From the NCBI RefSeq assembly GCF_022842045.1, contig NZ_JALHQI010000032.1, positions 1-35,757 of the forward strand: a stretch of 35,757 nt of DNA, written 5' to 3'. Shown here piece after piece: positions 32,309 to 35,757 of the stretch; position 1 is the first letter of the stretch, and the number at the start of each line of letters is the position of its first letter. The notes below the pieces were generated by a model, which made no database searches, was not told the origin of the DNA, and saw only the letters and a list, made by a program, of their open reading frames with translations. The translations under genes and the position numbers were made by a program. This DNA comes from Arenimonas sp. Its GTDB lineage: Bacteria > Pseudomonadota > Gammaproteobacteria > Xanthomonadales > Xanthomonadaceae.

Positions 32309-33361
32309 TTAGTCGTCCACCGGCGATGCAGGCTGAACCGGGTCCGACGCGATGCCCTGGGCGTCGAGAACCGTGACCGGCGCCGCACGCAGCGGCTGGT
32401 CGGTCAGCACCACGGTCGCCCCGGGCGCCAAGGCCTCCTCCACCAGCGCGGCGAACTCCGGCGCCACGACCACCGCGCGCGCCAGCGCCGCCGGGTCCTG
32501 CACCGGGTCGCCCAGCACCTGCACCCACCGGCGGCGGGCGCCGGACGGGTCCGGGCCGGGCTCGGCGCCCTCGAGCAGCTGGAACGCGCGCATACCGTCG
32601 GGCAAGGGCTCGCCGGCGCCCAGCGGCGCACGGCCGATCTCGATGCCTTCGCGCAGCACGACCAGGGCGCCGTCGGCGCGGCTGACCAGCACGGTGAGCG
32701 CGCCGGGCGGCGCGCGTTCCGGTGCCCACTCGTGGCCAGCCCAGGCCGGCGTCGGCAGGCGATGCCGCGCGATCGGCGTCGCCAGCACCGACGGGGCCGG
32801 GGCCGCCGGCGCCCGGGCGAATACACCCGGATCAGCCAGCAGCGGTGCCTGGCCGGGCTGATCGGTGATCACCACCGTGATGCCGTGGGCGGTGACGCCG
32901 TAGAGCCGCTCCGAGAACGCATACGGCAGGCGCACGCAGCCGTGCGAGGCCGGGTAGCCGGGCACGCGGCCCGCGTGCAGCGCGATGCCGTCCCAGGTCA
33001 GGCGCTGCATGAAGGGCATCGGCGCGTCGTCGTACAGGTTGGAGTAGTGCTCGCGCTTCTTCTGCAGGATGGTGAACACGCCGGTCGGCGTCTCGAAACC
33101 CGGCTTGCCGGTGCTGACGGTGGCGACGCCGATGCGCACGCCGTTGCGGTACACGTAGGCGCGCTGTTCGGGCAGGCTCACCAGCACCAGCACCGGGCCG
33201 CGCGGCGAGAGCTCGGGCAGCCAAAGGTACTCCCCCGGCAGCAGCTGCAGCGGCGTGGCGCCGGGCACCGGCACCGGATCGGCCGGCCGCGCCCCCGCGG
33301 CTCCGGCGATGCCAAGCGCGAAGACACCGGCCAACAGCAAGTTCGCGCGGCGACGGTTCAA
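32309..33361 (-). CDS. L,D-transpeptidase (YkuD domain) with extended C-terminus
   Basis: The 350-residue product has a signal peptide (MNRRRANLLLAGVFALGIAG). The YkuD domain covers about residues 55-170: VLVLVSLPEQRAYVYRNGVR, STGKPGFETPTGVFTILQKK, then the active site ALHAGRVPGYPASHGCVRLP with H129, H140 and C142. A Pro/Ala-rich linker leads to a second region (GALTVLVSRADGALVVLREG) that resembles the strand pattern of the first but has no catalytic Cys. The start shares ATGA with the stress-protein stop, so it is translationally coupled. It is expected to crosslink peptidoglycan or attach proteins to it. Confidence 0.93.
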   Translation of the reverse strand: MNRRRANLLLAGVFALGIAGAAGARPADPVPVPGATPLQLLPGEYLWLPELSPRGPVLVLVSLPEQRAYVYRNGVRIGVATVSTGKPGFETPTGVFTILQKKREHYSNLYDDAPMPFMQRLTWDGIALHAGRVPGYPASHGCVRLPYAFSERLYGVTAHGITVVITDQPGQAPLLADPGVFARAPAAPAPSVLATPIARHRLPTPAWAGHEWAPERAPPGALTVLVSRADGALVVLREGIEIGRAPLGAGEPLPDGMRAFQLLEGAEPGPDPSGARRRWVQVLGDPVQDPAALARAVVVAPEFAALVEEALAPGATVVLTDQPLRAAPVTVLDAQGIASDPVQPASPVDD

Positions 33362-34185
33362 TGCGCGAACAGCACGGGCAGCCCGGACTGCGCCAACACG
33401 GCGCGGGTGGCGCCGCCCAGCACCTGCTCGCGCCAGCGCGAGTGGCCGTAGCCGCCCATCACGATCAGTTCGGCGTGCCGGGCGGTGGCGTAATCCACGA
33501 TCACTGCACCGGTGCTGCGGCCTTCGCGCGACTGCGTGACCACCTGCACCTGGAACCCGTGGCGTGCGAGGTGGGCGGCGATATTGGCGCCGGGCGCGTC
33601 CCCGTGGGCCGCTTCGCCGACCTCAGGGTCCACCACCAGCACGTCCACGCGCGCGTCGCGCGGCAGCAGCGGCAGGGCATCGTGGATGGCGCGTGCAGCT
33701 TCGCGCCGCGGCTGCCAGGCCAGCACGACGCGGCGCGGCGGCACCATCAGCTTCGCGCCTTCGGGCATCACCAGCACCGGCCGGCCACTGTCGAGAAGCA
33801 GCGCGCTGAAGGCGATCGGGAAACGACCCGTTTCGCTGCGGCCAAGGATGGCCAGGTCGGCGTGGCGTGCGTGCAACGCGGCGGTCTCTTCGGGCCACTG
33901 CAGCAGCGATTCGACCACGCGCAGCTCGGCCTCCACCCCGGCGCGCTGCAGGCGCTCGCGCGCCGCTTCGCCGGCGGCGGCGGCGGTGGCGCGCAGGGCG
34001 TCGAAATCGGCCTGGTTCAGGCTCAGCACGGCCATGCCCCACTCCGAGGCCACCGGCATCGGGAGGGCGATCGCGGCGAGCACGGCGACGCGGGCGCCGT
34101 GCGCGTTGGCCAGCGCAGCCGCCGCGTCGAGCGCGGCGGCATCGGCATCGGAATACTGCAGCGGAACCAGCAGGTCCTTGGGCAT
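33358..34185 (-). CDS. Universal stress protein with two Usp domains
   Basis: The 275-residue product contains two Usp domains in tandem. The first begins MPKDLLVPLQYSDADAAALD and holds ADLAILGRSETG. The second begins RRVVLAWQPRREAARAIHDA and ends with the ATP-binding loop AELIVMGGYGHSRWREQVLG, GATRAVLAQSGLPVLFAH. Tandem Usp proteins are stress-associated nucleotide binders. The four-base overlap with the L,D-transpeptidase gene makes it the likely first gene of a three-gene operon. The link between a cytosolic Usp and cell-wall enzymes is unusual but not explained by the sequence. Confidence 0.93.
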   Translation of the reverse strand: MPKDLLVPLQYSDADAAALDAAAALANAHGARVAVLAAIALPMPVASEWGMAVLSLNQADFDALRATAAAAGEAARERLQRAGVEAELRVVESLLQWPEETAALHARHADLAILGRSETGRFPIAFSALLLDSGRPVLVMPEGAKLMVPPRRVVLAWQPRREAARAIHDALPLLPRDARVDVLVVDPEVGEAAHGDAPGANIAAHLARHGFQVQVVTQSREGRSTGAVIVDYATARHAELIVMGGYGHSRWREQVLGGATRAVLAQSGLPVLFAH

Positions 34186-34280
34186 GGCGCACCTCCACGG
34201 GGGCTCGGCCGCGTGGGCCGCAGGACCAGCCTACGCCCAAGCGGCCCGCGGGCGTTGACGCCGGTCAAGCCGGGTGTTGG

Positions 34281-34781
34281 CTACTCGAACGAGTACTGGC
34301 CGGCGACCGGCACGTAGACGTGGCCTTCGTACTGCTGGCTGTCGATGATGTGGGTGGCGCCGGCGTGGCGGTTGACGTTGCCCAGGCGCTGGCCGGCCGG
34401 CGCCAGGTACGCCCAATACCGGCCTTCGGCATCCGGGGTCGGCGGGTCGGGCTCGGCCATGAACTGCGGGCCCGGGCGCTGGCCGTTGCGGCGGTGGTGT
34501 TCATCGGCCGCCGCCGCGCGGGCGTCGAGGTCGACCGTGTAGTCGATCACCACGGTGCGGCCCACCAGGTTCTCGTTGCCGCGGCGCACGACCACCACTT
34601 CGCCCACCAGGGTCACGCGCCGCAGGCGCGGACCGGGGCCGCGGGGCTCGTGCACGATACGCGCGACCTCGCGCAGCTGCAGGTGTTCGCTGGCGATGCG
34701 GGTGTAGTTCTCGGGGCTGATTGCCGCCGGCACCGGCGCCGCGGCCAGGGTCAGGGCAAGCGCGAGCAGCATTCGAAGCAT
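34281..34781 (-). CDS. Small secreted hypothetical protein
   Basis: Not recognised. The 166-residue product has a signal peptide (MLRMLLALALTLAAAPVPAA) after GGAGG 5 bases upstream; an earlier start at 34877 is rejected for that reason. The mature part begins ISPENYTRIASEHLQLREVA. A beta-strand pattern follows (RRVTLVGEVVVVRRGNENLV, GRTVVIDYTVDLDARAAAAD). The end (YEGHVYVPVAGQYSFE) suggests a small beta-rich periplasmic or surface domain, and there are no Cys. It lies about 95 bases upstream of the stress-protein start in the same direction. Confidence 0.75.
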   Translation of the reverse strand: MLRMLLALALTLAAAPVPAAISPENYTRIASEHLQLREVARIVHEPRGPGPRLRRVTLVGEVVVVRRGNENLVGRTVVIDYTVDLDARAAAADEHHRRNGQRPGPQFMAEPDPPTPDAEGRYWAYLAPAGQRLGNVNRHAGATHIIDSQQYEGHVYVPVAGQYSFE

Positions 34782-34920
34782 GTGGCCTCCGGCGAGACGT
34801 CCCGGGGCGATCATAGCGCCGTGTCCGCCCCGCCATCCAAGGCCGGCTCGGGCGCTGATGCGCCTGCCGGATGGCATGGGGTTGCTGTCGCCTTCATCCG
34901 CGAGGGGCTAGCGTGCGCCC

Positions 34921-35757
34921 ATGGCCTCGCCACTCACCACCCCGCTCCGCGCGCCCGTCCGCCGCTGGATACAGCGCGCCTTCCCGCGCGCGCCGGGCGG
35001 CATCGACTATGACCAGCCGCGCGGCGACCCGGGCCTGTTGCCGCCCGATGGCGTCACCTGGCGGGTGCACGCGGACTTCCCGGGCATGCTCAGCGGCGGG
35101 CTGTGCGCGCTGATGCTGCAGACGCTGCATCCGGCGGCGCTGGCGGGCGTCTGGGACCATTCGAACTTCCGCACCGACCTGGTCGGCCGGCTGCGCCGCA
35201 CCACCGATTTCGTCGCGGGCACCACCTACGCGCCGCGCGCGGAGGCCGAACGGCTGGTGGCGCGCGTGCGCCGCATCCACGCGAGAGTGCGCGGGGTTGC
35301 GGAGGACGGCAGCGCGTACTCCGCCGATGACCCGGCGCTGCTGACCTGGGTGCACGTGACCGAGGCCTACGGCTTCCTGCGCGGTTACCGCCGCTACGCG
35401 GGTCCGCTGTCGCCGGCGGACGGCGATCGCTACTACGACGAATCGCGGCGGATCGCCGAGGCCCTCGGCGCGCGCGACGTGCCGCGCAGCGAGGGCGAGG
35501 TCGAGGACTACTTCCGCAGCGTGCGGCCGCGACTCGCGTGCACCACGCGCTCGCGCACGGTGCTGGCGGTGCTGGCGTCGATGGACCTGCCGGTGCCGCT
35601 GCCGGGCCTGTCGCGGGACCTGTTCCTGGGCGCCGGCGCGGCGCTGCTGCCCGGTTGGGCCGAACAACTGCTGGGACGCACCCCGCGGCAAGCCCTGCAC
35701 GCGAGCATGGCGGCCGCGGGGCTGGCCGCCGTGGCGCCGCTGTTCCGCGCCGCGCTC
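34921..35757 (+). CDS. MpaB/DUF2236-family protein, 3' end outside window
   Basis: The frame is open from ATG 34921 to the last base (279 codons), so the C-terminus is missing. It reads MASPLTTPLRAPVRRWIQRA, GVTWRVHADFPGMLSGGLCA, LMLQTLHPAALAGVWDHSNF, DLVGRLRRTTDFVAGTTYAP, then ARVRRIHARVRG and LLTWVHVTEAYGFLRGYRRY. HPAALAGVWDHS and the TTDFVAGTTYA segment are typical of the family. Members related to the oxygenase MpaB and latex-clearing proteins bind heme; heme ligands cannot be verified here. It starts about 140 bases from the divergent secreted gene. The ribosome site is weak. Confidence 0.85.
   Translation, partial: MASPLTTPLRAPVRRWIQRAFPRAPGGIDYDQPRGDPGLLPPDGVTWRVHADFPGMLSGGLCALMLQTLHPAALAGVWDHSNFRTDLVGRLRRTTDFVAGTTYAPRAEAERLVARVRRIHARVRGVAEDGSAYSADDPALLTWVHVTEAYGFLRGYRRYAGPLSPADGDRYYDESRRIAEALGARDVPRSEGEVEDYFRSVRPRLACTTRSRTVLAVLASMDLPVPLPGLSRDLFLGAGAALLPGWAEQLLGRTPRQALHASMAAAGLAAVAPLFRAAL

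Noticed and set aside
1..35757. CRISPR array or rRNA genes
   Set aside because: No regularly spaced repeats and no rRNA-like sequence were seen; the only tandem repeat is the coding 9-base unit at 31350.

Overview
The window looks like a chromosomal piece of a high-GC gammaproteobacterium of the Xanthomonadaceae/Lysobacteraceae type. The GC-rich codon use, the GumN/TraB-like protein, the tandem L,D-transpeptidases and the I78-type lipoprotein all suggest this. No marker gene fixes the genus. Positions 1 to about 20,707 are an accessory island; from about 20,865 onward the genes are closely packed, ordinary chromosomal genes with uniform high GC.

Positions 1-6,728 hold a two-gene Rhs locus read leftward. 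A secreted Rhs N-terminal half (609 aa) is followed by a secreted Rhs/YD-repeat protein (1053 aa) with a variable C-terminal tip, then a small membrane protein that is a candidate immunity protein. Beyond these lies an orphan Rhs core-plus-tip fragment broken by a nonsense codon, and then the end of an IS3-type element at the window edge. A complete IS407-group-like IS3 element (7,206-8,436) separates this locus from an EVE-like/HNH endonuclease gene (8,522-9,316), probably a modification-dependent restriction enzyme.

Positions 9,555-15,900 hold a 1768-aa protein that appears to contain two tyrosine-recombinase-like regions in one chain. An unrecognised 266-aa gene lies downstream of it. The recombinase gene starts about 200 bases from the first of three tRNA-Arg(CCG) 3'-end repeats (16,101; 18,569; 20,667).

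These repeats bound two units of the same design. Each unit has a tRNA 3' end, a conserved tail, and the start of a pRiA4b ORF-3-family gene (complete in unit 1, a remnant in unit 2), then a toxin-antitoxin operon on the opposite strand: AbiEi/AbiEii in unit 1, HipB/HipA in unit 2. The next tRNA end closes each unit. This serial tRNA-end cassette array next to a giant double recombinase is the most unusual feature. The units contain no recombinase of their own, so mobilisation in trans by the large protein is an attractive but untested idea.

From 20,865 to 35,757 come an outer-membrane beta-barrel protein, a GumN/TraB-like protein, a secreted hypothetical, a YchJ-family protein, a coiled-coil hypothetical, an LCAT-like lipoprotein hydrolase, an Old Yellow Enzyme-type reductase, a secreted alpha/beta hydrolase, a DUF748/AsmA-like envelope protein and an I78-type lipoprotein with a 9-base tandem repeat. 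They are followed by two L,D-transpeptidases in a run with a universal stress protein, a small secreted hypothetical, and the start of a DUF2236/MpaB-like gene that leaves the window.
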